A stretch of DNA of 13,619 nucleotides, from positions 1 to 13,619 of the forward strand of contig JBDTVS010000227.1 in assembly GCA_040007095.1 (NCBI GenBank). The letters run 5' to 3'. Origin of the DNA: JBDTVS01 sp040007095. Its GTDB lineage: Bacteria; Acidobacteriota; Vicinamibacteria; Vicinamibacterales; CAVVIG01. The notes below the pieces were generated by a model. It worked only from the letters and a program-made list of their open reading frames with translations, did not search any database and had not been told where the DNA came from. Positions within the stretch are counted from its first letter, which is position 1. The number at the start of each line of letters is the position of its first letter. The position numbers were made by a program, and so were the translations under genes. Positions 1-6,421 of the stretch are shown here, one piece after another.

Positions 1-65
1 CAGATACTCCCGGTATCCTCGGTCGTCGCGCCTTGCCATGCGGGCGCCGCGCGCCAGAAGCCGTG
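1..65 (-). repeat. Repeat element copy A, truncated by the window edge
   Basis: Read on the minus strand, this stretch matches the core of the full copies at 5188-5348 and 6422-6584. Shared landmarks are GGCAAGGCGCGA, then ATACCGGGAGTAT. The internal hairpin is intact: GATAC at 3-7 pairs with GTATC at 13-17 around a 5-nt loop. The 3' half of the element lies outside the window. No partner arm can be tested here. It faces copy B (139-236) head to head. Confidence 0.6.
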
Positions 66-138
66 TTACTAAATCGTCGAACGCAGGACACTAGCCACCC
101 GTGGAAGCGTGATTGGTTGCAACAGTCGCGGCGCAGAG

Positions 139-236
139 TCCGGATGGCAAGGCGAGACGCCAGAGCATCGGGAATATTTGAGCGGCGAGGAGCCAGCCGG
201 GCTGTCCGGCCCGCTGAGAAGCCGGATTCTCACTAT
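139..236 (+). repeat. Repeat element copy B, degraded
   Basis: This stretch follows the same core order as the full copies: CCGGATGGCAAGGCG, then a short G/C-rich hairpin region, then GGGAATATTTGAGCGG followed by GAG. The ATACCGGGAGTAT hairpin seen in other copies is eroded to GGGAATATT. Short flanking arms remain (GAGTCCGG near 137 and CCGGATTCTC near 222) but pair poorly. Between this copy and the promoter at 357 I see nothing coding or structured. Confidence 0.5.
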
Positions 237-356
237 AGGAAGCCAGGGGCCCAGTCGACCGTCGGGTTGGCGCGCCCCAAGCCTGGACTCATCCAGCGCA
301 ACCCGGCACCTGCACACAAAATCAGCGTCGCACCTCACGGCGGCCTCGCGATCCTC

Positions 357-383
357 TGTCACGTTTGAACCAGCTCGCTCGTC
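357..383 (+). promoter_or_regulatory. Candidate ECF41 sigma-factor promoter
   Basis: TGTCACG (357-363) is followed by exactly 16 nt and then CGTC (380-383). From memory of the literature, the published ECF41 target pattern is TGTCACA-N16-CGTC, so only the seventh base of the -35 block differs. The CGTC block lies 20 nt upstream of the ATG at 404, a normal distance for a short leader. ECF41 promoters are known to sit in front of the epimerase, oxidoreductase or decarboxylase gene paired with the sigma factor. The relic epimerase start and the ECF41 C-terminal fragment downstream fit that layout. The site is inferred from sequence and spacing only. Confidence 0.65.
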
Positions 384-403
384 AACTGGGCATGTAACGT
401 GTC

Positions 404-580
404 ATGAACGTGTTTCTGGCGGGTGGATCGGGAACTGTCGGCATTCCTCTGGTGCGCGTACCGTTGATTCATGTCGAGGACGCGGTGAGCGCCACGGTGC
501 GCGCGCTCACGCGCGTTCTCGTCCGGCGACGGCTCCGAGTTGACGGCGCTACTGGCCAAAGACGTCGGGTTATGGAGTGA
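404..580 (+). pseudogene. NAD(P)-dependent epimerase relic with a large internal deletion
   Basis: The 58-codon frame from ATG 404 begins MNVFLAGGSGTVGIPLVR. This is the first beta strand and glycine-rich GxxGxxG loop of a Rossmann-fold epimerase of the extended short-chain dehydrogenase type. It then jumps directly to VPLIHVEDAVSATVRALTR. That segment resembles the (F/L)IHVDDAAxATVxAL stretch normally found well over 100 residues further on in these enzymes. The missing middle carries the catalytic Tyr and Lys, so the product cannot be active. After about position 512 the similarity stops, and the frame runs out of phase through the sigma-factor fragment to a TGA at 578-580. No clear Shine-Dalgarno sequence precedes the ATG. 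The ECF41-type promoter match lies 20 nt upstream. The epimerase assignment rests on two short segments and is an inference. Confidence 0.5.
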
Positions 581-869
581 TGGCGGCGGCAAGGCGTCCG
601 CGGCGCGGCGTCCGCTCGTCGGCCGCGACCAGGCGCTGAATTTCCTGATCGGCCTGCATCGCACCGCGCAGACGGCCGGTGTGCTGGGCAGCGTGTCGCT
701 GAGGATCGAAGACGTCAATTCCGAGCCGGCCCTGGTGGTGCGAGTCGGGACCCGGCTCGAGTCGATCTTCGTGTTCTCGCTCGACGGCGATGCGATTTCA
801 GCGATCCGCGTCGTCCGCAACCCCGACAAGCTCGCGCATATCGGCCGCCAGTTGACCACATCGCACTGA
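540..869 (+). pseudogene. C-terminal SnoaL-like domain remnant of an ECF41-type sigma factor
   Basis: The 109-residue frame from TTG 540 resembles the regulatory C-terminal extension of ECF41 (SigJ-like) sigma factors. It has TALLAKDVGLWSDGGGK at the start, with DGGGK at residues 14-18, and RVVRNPDKLAHI near the end, with NPDKL at 94-98. DGGGK/R and NPDKL are two hallmark motifs of the ECF41 extension. In full-length proteins this fused domain controls sigma activity. Similarity seems to begin near position 516, where the same frame reads FSSGDGSE. An in-frame stop at 486-488 lies just upstream, and no sigma-2 or sigma-4 region is present. It therefore cannot direct transcription. It overlaps the epimerase relic out of frame. 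An alternative is a free-standing SnoaL-like protein using the TTG start, but no convincing start signal is seen. Confidence 0.65.
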
Positions 870-910
870 CACCTCCAACGAGCGGCCCGTTCTGCTCAGC
901 GACTGGAAGC

Positions 911-968
911 AAGTCTCGAGGTCTGAAATTGGAAGTCTGCACACATTGAGACTGGAGGCTCAAGACTT
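911..968. terminator. Weak inverted repeat between convergent units
   Basis: AAGTCTCGAG (911-920) and CTCAAGACTT (959-968) are complementary at 9 of 10 positions across a 38-nt loop. The pair lies between the end of the sigma-factor remnant and the stop codon of the minus-strand ABC ATPase gene. It could help end transcription on either strand. There is no T tract, so a classical intrinsic terminator is not supported. Confidence 0.25.
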
Positions 969-983
969 ACGCCGACCTCCTGA

Positions 984-2306
984 CTACGTCGCCAGCAGCG
1001 CCTCGAAGGCGACCGCAAGCGAGTCTGTCTGTCGCACGCCGCGATTGTCGCCCGCGCCTCCCGTCCAATGAAGCAAGGGGGTCACGATGCCCATACGCCC
1101 GTCACGCAGGGCGGTCGCATGACTTCCCATGTCCTCGATTGTGAAGGCGAGCGCTTCGACAACGTCGAAAGAGACGACCCCAGGAATCGTCGCGCCGACC
1201 AACGTGGTGTAACGGCCCGGGCCGAGAAAGTCTCCAGGAATGGTGACCGAATACCAGTGTCGCCCCTTCGGCACCGACAGCAGCCGCTTGTCCACGTCGG
1301 TATTCGCCGTCGTGAATACCGCAATGCCCTGCTGGTTGGTGATGCGAATCGAAATCTGTGCGGGACGCGCGTGGGTGGGAACCTCTACCGACAGGTTGAT
1401 GTTGAACGGCTCGGTCGACGCCAGCGTGTTGGTGATGGCGCCCCGGTTGTTGGTCAGACTGATTTCGCTGAAATAGATCCCGGTCGATTGGGGAATTGGC
1501 GACTCTCGCCTCCACAGACCGGCAGATTGCGCGCCGCCGCCAAGATACGCCTCGATGACATGCCCCGGCTCCCCGATCGACGAGACGCGGCCGCCATCGA
1601 GCAGCACCACACGGCTGCACAAACGCCTGACGGCGCCCATGTTGTGGCTCACGAACAGGACCGTCCGCCCACCCCGCGACACCGCCTGCATCTTGCCGAG
1701 ACACTTGTCCTGAAACTGCGCGTCGCCGACGGCGAGCACTTCATCGACGATCAGGATCTCTGGCTCGAGATGGGCCGCCACGGCAAACGCCAGGCGTACG
1801 TACATGCCGGACGAATAGCGCTTCACGGGGGTGTCGATGAAATCCGCGCACTCCGAGAACGCGACGATCTCGTCCAACTTGCGGCGGATTTCGGCCTTGG
1901 TCATCCCGAGAATCGCCCCGTTCAGGAAGATGTTCTCGCGTCCGGTCAGGTCCGGGTGAAATCCGGTGCCCACCTCCAGCAGGCTGGCGATGCGTCCCCG
2001 GAACGTGATCTGGCCGGATGAGGGCGCCGTCACCTGCGACAGGATCTTGAGCAAAGTGCTCTTTCCAGCACCATTTCGACCGACCAGCCCGAGCACTTCG
2101 CCTCCCCGCACGTCGAAGCTGACGTCGTCGAGGGCCCAGAACTGCGAGCCTGTCCGTCGCGCGTGCGGTCCCACGATCAGCTGCGGGTCCGGTTTGTGAC
2201 GGACCTTCGCCCACCAGCGCACCAGATCGTCGCCGAGCGTCGCGCCTTGAATCGTCCCGAGGCGATAGACCTTGCTCACGTGTTCGATGGAGATGGCGGT
2301 TGACAT
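984..2306 (-). CDS. wzt: Polysaccharide ABC exporter ATP-binding protein, Wzt type
   Basis: This 440-residue protein is the cytoplasmic ATPase that would power export of an undecaprenyl-linked O-antigen or similar glycan through its permease partner. The nucleotide-binding domain occupies about residues 5-255. It shows Walker A GRNGAGKST at 76-84, the signature YSSGM at 164-168, Walker B ILIVDE at 184-189 and the switch histidine H221. The insert before VSF near residue 62 and the EVGTGFHPDLTGREN segment are typical of the O-antigen/teichoic-acid exporter subfamily. Residues about 260-440 form a beta-rich extension matching the Wzt C-terminal carbohydrate-binding domain. In known systems this domain recognises the capped end of the glycan. 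The start ATG at 2304-2306 lies 10 bp after the permease stop codon, so the two genes are surely co-transcribed. No glycosyltransferase genes flank the pair, which leaves the substrate unknown. Confidence 0.9.
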   Translation of the reverse strand: MSTAISIEHVSKVYRLGTIQGATLGDDLVRWWAKVRHKPDPQLIVGPHARRTGSQFWALDDVSFDVRGGEVLGLVGRNGAGKSTLLKILSQVTAPSSGQITFRGRIASLLEVGTGFHPDLTGRENIFLNGAILGMTKAEIRRKLDEIVAFSECADFIDTPVKRYSSGMYVRLAFAVAAHLEPEILIVDEVLAVGDAQFQDKCLGKMQAVSRGGRTVLFVSHNMGAVRRLCSRVVLLDGGRVSSIGEPGHVIEAYLGGGAQSAGLWRRESPIPQSTGIYFSEISLTNNRGAITNTLASTEPFNINLSVEVPTHARPAQISIRITNQQGIAVFTTANTDVDKRLLSVPKGRHWYSVTIPGDFLGPGRYTTLVGATIPGVVSFDVVEALAFTIEDMGSHATALRDGRMGIVTPLLHWTGGAGDNRGVRQTDSLAVAFEALLAT

Positions 2307-2316
2307 CGGTGTGTTC

Positions 2317-3204
2317 CTAAACCGTGTCCATGAACGTGCGCTCGACGCGCGTGAACAGCATCGTGCCGGCCGAGAGGACAGCCGCCATGATGACGAAGCT
2401 CCAGGCCAGTTGTTCGATCGTCACGGTCCCCACGCCGAGAAAGCCGACACGAAAACCTTCGAACACCGGCGACAGCGGGTTGAGCTGCGCGGCCCAGCGA
2501 TACCGCACCGGCACCGCCGACAGCGGGTAGATCACCGGCGTCAGATACATCAGCAGCTGCACGCCGAAGGTGACCAGGTAGCTCAGGTCCCGATAGCGCG
2601 TCGTCAGCGCGCACACGACGATGCCACCGCCCAGAGCGTAGCCCGCGAGAATGACCAGCAAGATCGGCGTCAGGAGCACAAGCGCTGTCGGGTGCAGGGA
2701 CACGCCCGAGAGGGCATAAATCACCATGACGACGAGCAGGATGCCGAACTGGATGCCAAAGGCGATCAGGTTGGAAATGACCATCGACACCGGGATGACC
2801 AGCCGATGGAAATACACCTTGCCGAGCAGCGACGAGTTCGCCGTGAAGGTCTTCGACGTGTTGTCCAAGGAATTCGCGAAGTACGCCCAGACGACGTTGC
2901 CGACCATGTAGAACAGGAACGGGGGCGCACCGTCGGTTGAGAGGCCCGCCAATCGGCTGAAAACCACCGTGAAGATGAGCGTGGTGATGAGCGGGCGGAT
3001 GACGTGCCAGGCGGGACCGAGAATTGTCTGCTTGTAGACGGAGACGAAATCCCGCCAGACAAAAAGGCTGATCAGGTCCCGATATCGCCACAATTGTTTG
3101 AGACGCCAATCGAACCAACTGCGGGACGGCCTGATGATCGTCACGGCCATCGCCGGATCCGACGCAGAGGGTTCCGGCTCCCGGGGCGCCGGCAGGCCGC
3201 TCAT
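2317..3204 (-). CDS. wzm: Polysaccharide ABC exporter permease, Wzm type (ABC-2)
   Basis: This is the membrane half of the exporter whose ATPase is the next gene. The 295-residue reading has an amphipathic N-terminus (RLKQLWRYRDLISLFVWRDF, residues 34-53), which is the hallmark lead-in of ABC-2 polysaccharide permeases. About six membrane segments follow, at roughly 67-87, 95-113, 137-166, 172-200, 208-228 and 264-284. The KQTILGPAWHVIRPL motif (58-72) and the LNPLSPVFEGFR motif (241-252) are family signatures. The frame stays open as far as 3630, but that extension would run antisense through a hydrolase relic and looks non-coding, so I reject it. The start at 3204 (MSGLPAP) and an internal ATG at 3150 (MAVTIIRP) are both plausible. 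Neither has a clear Shine-Dalgarno sequence. The family call is firm and the start is not. Confidence 0.87.
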   Translation of the reverse strand: MSGLPAPREPEPSASDPAMAVTIIRPSRSWFDWRLKQLWRYRDLISLFVWRDFVSVYKQTILGPAWHVIRPLITTLIFTVVFSRLAGLSTDGAPPFLFYMVGNVVWAYFANSLDNTSKTFTANSSLLGKVYFHRLVIPVSMVISNLIAFGIQFGILLVVMVIYALSGVSLHPTALVLLTPILLVILAGYALGGGIVVCALTTRYRDLSYLVTFGVQLLMYLTPVIYPLSAVPVRYRWAAQLNPLSPVFEGFRVGFLGVGTVTIEQLAWSFVIMAAVLSAGTMLFTRVERTFMDTV

Positions 3205-3295
3205 GAGCGTGGTGTGATCAGCGGCTGGCACGGTGCACGATTCCCCGTCGCCATGGCATCTTCGGTTGGGCCTGGCGGAAACAAAGCTACCACTG

Positions 3296-3320
3296 TGGCC
3301 GCCGATGCATCCCGCCGGGC
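3296..3320 (-). repeat. Repeat element fragment C (25 nt)
   Basis: The reverse complement of these 25 bases is identical to 5294-5318 in full copy D, the end of its core (GCCCGGCGGGATGCATCGGC and the next five bases). Neither the hairpin nor the arms are present. The fragment lies directly against the hydrolase relic that begins at about 3321 and upstream of the permease gene. An exact 25-nt match is well beyond chance in a 13.6 kb window. Confidence 0.6.
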
Positions 3321-3725
3321 CCTGAGAACTCCGCAGTCTACCAAACGGCGACGCGTCTTCCAGACCTTTCCAAGGCTGCCGTACGGATTCCGCTGCTGCG
3401 CGAACTGGCATTTGCGGTACCGATCTCGGTGGGAAGCCGACGCATGCCCGCGGGTGACGCGCTTCGCGAGGTGGACGACCTCGCCCGATCGTCGGCCTTC
3501 GAGGCGACATTCGACCACACCCGTTCTCCATTTGCCGGCGGCGGCCTCGCCGTTCCTGTGACGGTGGCGTTCGGCGATCGCGATTGGATCCTCCCGAAGG
3601 GCTCACAATGCCGGCACGAATTGCCGGCACACACCAAGTGGGTCAAGAGACGCGGCTGGGGTCACGTGCCGATGTGGGTCGATCCCGTTGGTGTCGCGCA
3701 ACTCATCCTGGAGGGCACTCGTTAG
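3321..3725 (+). pseudogene. Alpha/beta hydrolase, C-terminal remnant
   Basis: The frame ending at TAG 3723-3725 reads as the last 120-135 residues of an alpha/beta hydrolase. It has cap-region sequence (RLPDLSKAAVRIPLLREL, then MPAGDALREVDDLA), the strand and acid turn VPVTVAFGDRD, and the catalytic-histidine motif GWGHVPMW followed by DPVGVAQLILEGT. The N-terminal half, with the oxyanion HG and the nucleophile elbow GxSxG, is missing. The longest frame beginning with a usable start codon is only 98 residues (GTG 3429), so the product would lack its nucleophile. Similarity fades upstream near 3345, and the frame then meets repeat fragment C. I read this as a gene truncated at its 5' end, probably in connection with that element. 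Confidence 0.6.
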
Positions 3726-3794
3726 GAACGTCAACCGCGCCCGCACGCCAGCCAGTCTTTACCCGGCCTGGAACGCATCGCGATAGTTCCGTCA

Positions 3795-3822
3795 CCCCAT
3801 TACCCCATCACCCCAACACCCC
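3795..3822 (-). repeat. Period-8 C4 repeat; four-run G-quadruplex motif on the minus strand
   Basis: Four CCCC runs start at 3795, 3803, 3811 and 3819, exactly 8 bp apart, with spacers ATTA, ATCA and AACA. The minus strand therefore carries four GGGG runs with 4-nt loops, a canonical G-quadruplex pattern. It ends 68 bp upstream of the secreted metallo-beta-lactamase-fold gene. The rest of the gap between the hydrolase relic and that gene (3726-3889) shows no convincing promoter. Confidence 0.7.
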
Positions 3823-3889
3823 GTCTTCCTGGCGGCCTGTTCCACCGCGACATCCACGGCGTTGATCGAGATGGAGATCGTGGAAGGAC

Positions 3890-5188
3890 ATGTCGACCAA
3901 CTATCGTTCCGCTCGCGCCTTCGCGCGCCTCGTGATCGTCGCCGTTATTCTGCTGTCCGCGCCCGCTTTCGCCGACAGTGTCGTTCCATCGACGGACGTG
4001 ACGACAGGGGTCGTGATACGTGCCAGCGCCTCTTCGCAAAGCGCGAGTGTCGGGATGTTGCGTCCCGGCGACAGTGCCTCGCTGCTCGGCTCTGTGCCCA
4101 ACTGGTACCGCATTCAGCTGGGCGATGGCACGCAGGGGTTTGTGTCCAAGCGATGGACGCAGGTCGTGCCTGTTCAATCCGCTCCGACCTTTACGATTGA
4201 CGCCGTGGACGTCGGCACCGGGTTGGGCATCCTCGTCCGCGGTCCCGACTTCACGTTGGTGTATGACGGCGGCTCCAACGACGACCTCGCCCGTGGAGCG
4301 GGGAACCGGATGCTGGCCTATCTCAAGGCGGTTGCGCCAACGCTGACGACCATCGACGACCTGATCCTGAGCCATCCGCATCGGGACCATGTGGAGCTGT
4401 TGCCGGACCTCTTCGCAGCCTATCAGGTGCGCGAGGTCTGGGATTCGGGCCGGGTCAACGACATTTGCGGCTATCGAGCCTTCGTGGAAGCGGTCCGCGA
4501 CGAGCCGGGCGTGAAATATCACAACGCGCTGCAGGATTTCGGCACGAGAGACTATGTGTTTGGCGCGGCGACCTGCTACGGGCAGTCTGTTGCCGCCGAA
4601 ACCGTCGCGCTCACGCTCGACAGCCGCATCACCAATACGGCGATCACGCTGGGTCGGGGCGCGTCGATGACGATCCTTCACGCCAATGGAGCGCCGCTGG
4701 CCAGCGTCAACGACAACAGCCTGGTGGTGCGGTTGAATCTGGGCACTGCATCGGTCTTGCTCATGGGCGATTCGGAGGCCGGGGGGCGCGCCGATCCAGC
4801 GTCGATGCCGACAATCGCCTCCATCGAAGGCGCGCTGCTGGCGTGTTGCGCGGCTGATCTCGCGGCCCAGGTCCTGGTGGTCGGCCATCACGGCAGCGAG
4901 ACCTCCTCCCGGCAGGCATTCCTCAATGCCATTGGCGCGGCGACCTTCATCGTGTCGTCGGGGCCGACCAAATACGGAAGCGTGACGTTGCCGGACGCGG
5001 TCGTGATTTCGGAGCTGGAGTCTCGCGGTCAGGTGTTTCGCACCGACGCGAACGATTCGGCGTGCAAGACGAATCCCGCGAAGATCGGCCCCGACGCGGA
5101 TGGCCGCGCCGGCGGATGCGACAACATCCGCATGGTGATCGCGCCCGACATGCCGTTGGCCGTCTCCGTATGGCACGGCGTGGACTAA
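3890..5188 (+). CDS. Secreted SH3b plus ComEC/Rec2-like metallo-beta-lactamase-fold hydrolase
   Basis: The 432-residue protein starts with a classical signal peptide (charged RSARAFAR, hydrophobic core 14-24, likely cleavage after AFA at residue 28). Residues about 33-93 look like a bacterial SH3 domain (VIRASASSQSASVGMLRPGD, then NWYRIQLGDGTQGFV). From about 100 to 380 comes a metallo-beta-lactamase fold related to the C-terminal domain of ComEC. It has DVGTGLGILVRG, YDGGS, the metal motif HPHRDH at 162-167, VNDNSLVVRL at 273-282, LMGDSE with D294, and VGHHGSE at 332-337. Related domains are metal-dependent phosphodiesterases or nucleases, so cleavage of nucleic acid or another phosphoester outside the cytoplasm is likely but unproven. 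The SH3b domain probably anchors it to cell wall or another ligand. GGAAGG just before ATG 3890 supports the start. The gene is monocistronic and converges on the next gene. Confidence 0.83.
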   Translation: MSTNYRSARAFARLVIVAVILLSAPAFADSVVPSTDVTTGVVIRASASSQSASVGMLRPGDSASLLGSVPNWYRIQLGDGTQGFVSKRWTQVVPVQSAPTFTIDAVDVGTGLGILVRGPDFTLVYDGGSNDDLARGAGNRMLAYLKAVAPTLTTIDDLILSHPHRDHVELLPDLFAAYQVREVWDSGRVNDICGYRAFVEAVRDEPGVKYHNALQDFGTRDYVFGAATCYGQSVAAETVALTLDSRITNTAITLGRGASMTILHANGAPLASVNDNSLVVRLNLGTASVLLMGDSEAGGRADPASMPTIASIEGALLACCAADLAAQVLVVGHHGSETSSRQAFLNAIGAATFIVSSGPTKYGSVTLPDAVVISELESRGQVFRTDANDSACKTNPAKIGPDADGRAGGCDNIRMVIAPDMPLAVSVWHGVD

Positions 5189-5348
5189 GGACCCGTAGAT
5201 GAATTAACGTGTGCAATTCTGAGCGTCGAGGCGCCCGCCCGGCAAGGCGCGAGGAGCGCGCATACCGGGCGTATGCAAGTGACGAGCAACGCAGCCCGGC
5301 GGGATGCATCGGCGGCCAGAATGCGCACGTTATTCATCTACGGGTCCT
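5188..5348 (+). repeat. Complete repeat element D (161 bp) with long inverted arms
   Basis: The arms 5188-5221 and 5317-5348 are complementary over about 32 positions, with two single-base bulges and one mismatch (outer part AGGACCCGTAGATGAAT). They enclose a core of about 95 bp. The core holds a hairpin GCGCG/CGCGC around AGGAG and a second hairpin GCATAC/GTATGC around CGGGC, followed by GACGAGCAACGCAG and GGCGGGATGCA. The element fills the gap between two convergent genes. Its arms overlap the last base of one stop codon and the first bases of the other. As RNA it would form a very long stem from either strand and could act as a bidirectional transcript end, though there is no U tract. Confidence 0.85.
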
Positions 5349-6387
5349 AAGGCAGTCGCTCGGCCCTCAATACCTCCTCGGCGGAATGCACCAGCATGTG
5401 CGTCACGATGCCGCGGCCGTTCTTCACGAACTCGTAGGTCCCGAGCAAGCGCGGCGAGAACATGGTCTGGGACAGCGGAATCATCGGCACTTTGCCCTGG
5501 CCGCGAAAGTCGACCAGCAGCTGTCCGTCCGACAGCGAGATGCTGAATGTTTGCGCGCCCGTACGATAGACGCCGACGTAGGTCGCGAGCACTTCCGGCG
5601 CCACGACGACCTTCTTCTCGTCCGCGGTCCTGCCGACCAGGTGCGAGCGATCCTTCTCGTTCTCCGCGCACACGTACTCGAGCAGTTCGGTGTCCGGCGC
5701 GAGACTGCCGCCAGCGGACAACGTCCACGGCTTCGCGTACACCGTGGGATCGTCGAGCGTGACCTGCAGGTCAAGGTGTCCGAAATCGCGGCGCCGGTAG
5801 CGTTCGGTGATGCGCAGCGCCTCGCTGTGGGGATGGCCGGCGAAGTCGAGCCACGTGCGGTCGTTGAAGCCCGCGGTGTCGACGACGAGCGTGTCGCCTT
5901 CCCAGTGACCGACCGAATAGCCCATCCAGCTCGGATTCGGATCGCGTGGAAGCTGGCGGCCGTCCAGGAAGATCTGTCGATACGACAAGTCCTCGTAGAA
6001 CATGGCGATGAGAAGCGGTGTCTGGATGATTTTCGCCAGTCCCGGTCGTGTGATGTGCCGAGGTCCGCCTGGGAGGCAACCGGTAATCTCCGGATCGTCC
6101 TTGCCGAAGTCTTCGAGCCGCTTTCGAGACAGTGCGGCCGCCCACGGCTGGATATCTCCTGGCGCGAGATCGGCCGTGATGTTGGCCGAGTAGCCCATTT
6201 CGAGACCCAGCCGCCACAGTCCTGCAAGATCCGGCGTGCCGTCGGCGGCTCTCGGCGCCGGCGCCGAAAGATTCGGCTTTCCGTCGGCGGTCCTGGGAAT
6301 GCCCGGGGTCGGCTGGTTGAGCCACTGCGCGTCGAGCGACGCGGCGAACAGCAGCGTCAGCGCCATCGAAAGAATCATTCGACTCAT
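5347..6387 (-). CDS. Secreted hypothetical protein of an acidobacterial family
   Basis: The chosen start at 6387 gives 346 residues beginning MSRMILSMALTLLFAASLDAQ, a signal peptide probably cut after residue 20. The frame is open upstream to 6651, but that extension would pass through repeat element E, so I exclude it. The mature protein contains TPDLAGLWRL (51-60), DPNPSWMGYSVGHWEGDTLVVDTAGFND (149-176), GHPHSEALRITERYRRRDFGHL (184-205) and LEYVCAENEKDR (236-247). I recognise these as a block shared by many unannotated secreted proteins of Acidobacteriota. Residues about 260-346 (VVVAPEVLATYVGVYRTG, then a beta-rich tail) resemble a DUF3471-like domain. I know of no assigned activity. The gene lies downstream of the M1 aminopeptidase gene on the same strand, but 342 bp and two structured elements separate them. 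Its 3' end converges on the SH3b gene. Confidence 0.75.
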   Translation of the reverse strand: MSRMILSMALTLLFAASLDAQWLNQPTPGIPRTADGKPNLSAPAPRAADGTPDLAGLWRLGLEMGYSANITADLAPGDIQPWAAALSRKRLEDFGKDDPEITGCLPGGPRHITRPGLAKIIQTPLLIAMFYEDLSYRQIFLDGRQLPRDPNPSWMGYSVGHWEGDTLVVDTAGFNDRTWLDFAGHPHSEALRITERYRRRDFGHLDLQVTLDDPTVYAKPWTLSAGGSLAPDTELLEYVCAENEKDRSHLVGRTADEKKVVVAPEVLATYVGVYRTGAQTFSISLSDGQLLVDFRGQGKVPMIPLSQTMFSPRLLGTYEFVKNGRGIVTHMLVHSAEEVLRAERLP

Positions 6388-6421
6388 AGCGTCCCCAATC
6401 CTACAACCTCCGGGCGAGGCT

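Noticed and set aside
33..543. Several overlapping frames of about 100-145 codons on both strands
   Set aside because: They are Arg/Ser/Pro-rich with no recognisable domains, and they cross repeat copy B. GC-rich DNA produces such open frames by chance.
869..984. tRNA or small RNA gene in the gap after the sigma-factor remnant
   Set aside because: No cloverleaf pattern or T-loop motif is visible; only a weak inverted repeat is present.
3205..3630. N-terminal extension of the ABC-2 permease (frame open to 3630)
   Set aside because: The extra sequence is Arg/Pro/Ser-rich, runs antisense through the hydrolase relic and repeat fragment C, and lacks family similarity. The protein family normally begins shortly before the RLKQLW segment.
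3800..5176. Long minus-strand frame opposite the SH3b-MBL gene (458 codons)
   Set aside because: It is His/Arg/Gln-rich antisense shadow sequence. The plus strand encodes a protein with a signal peptide and clear metal-binding motifs.
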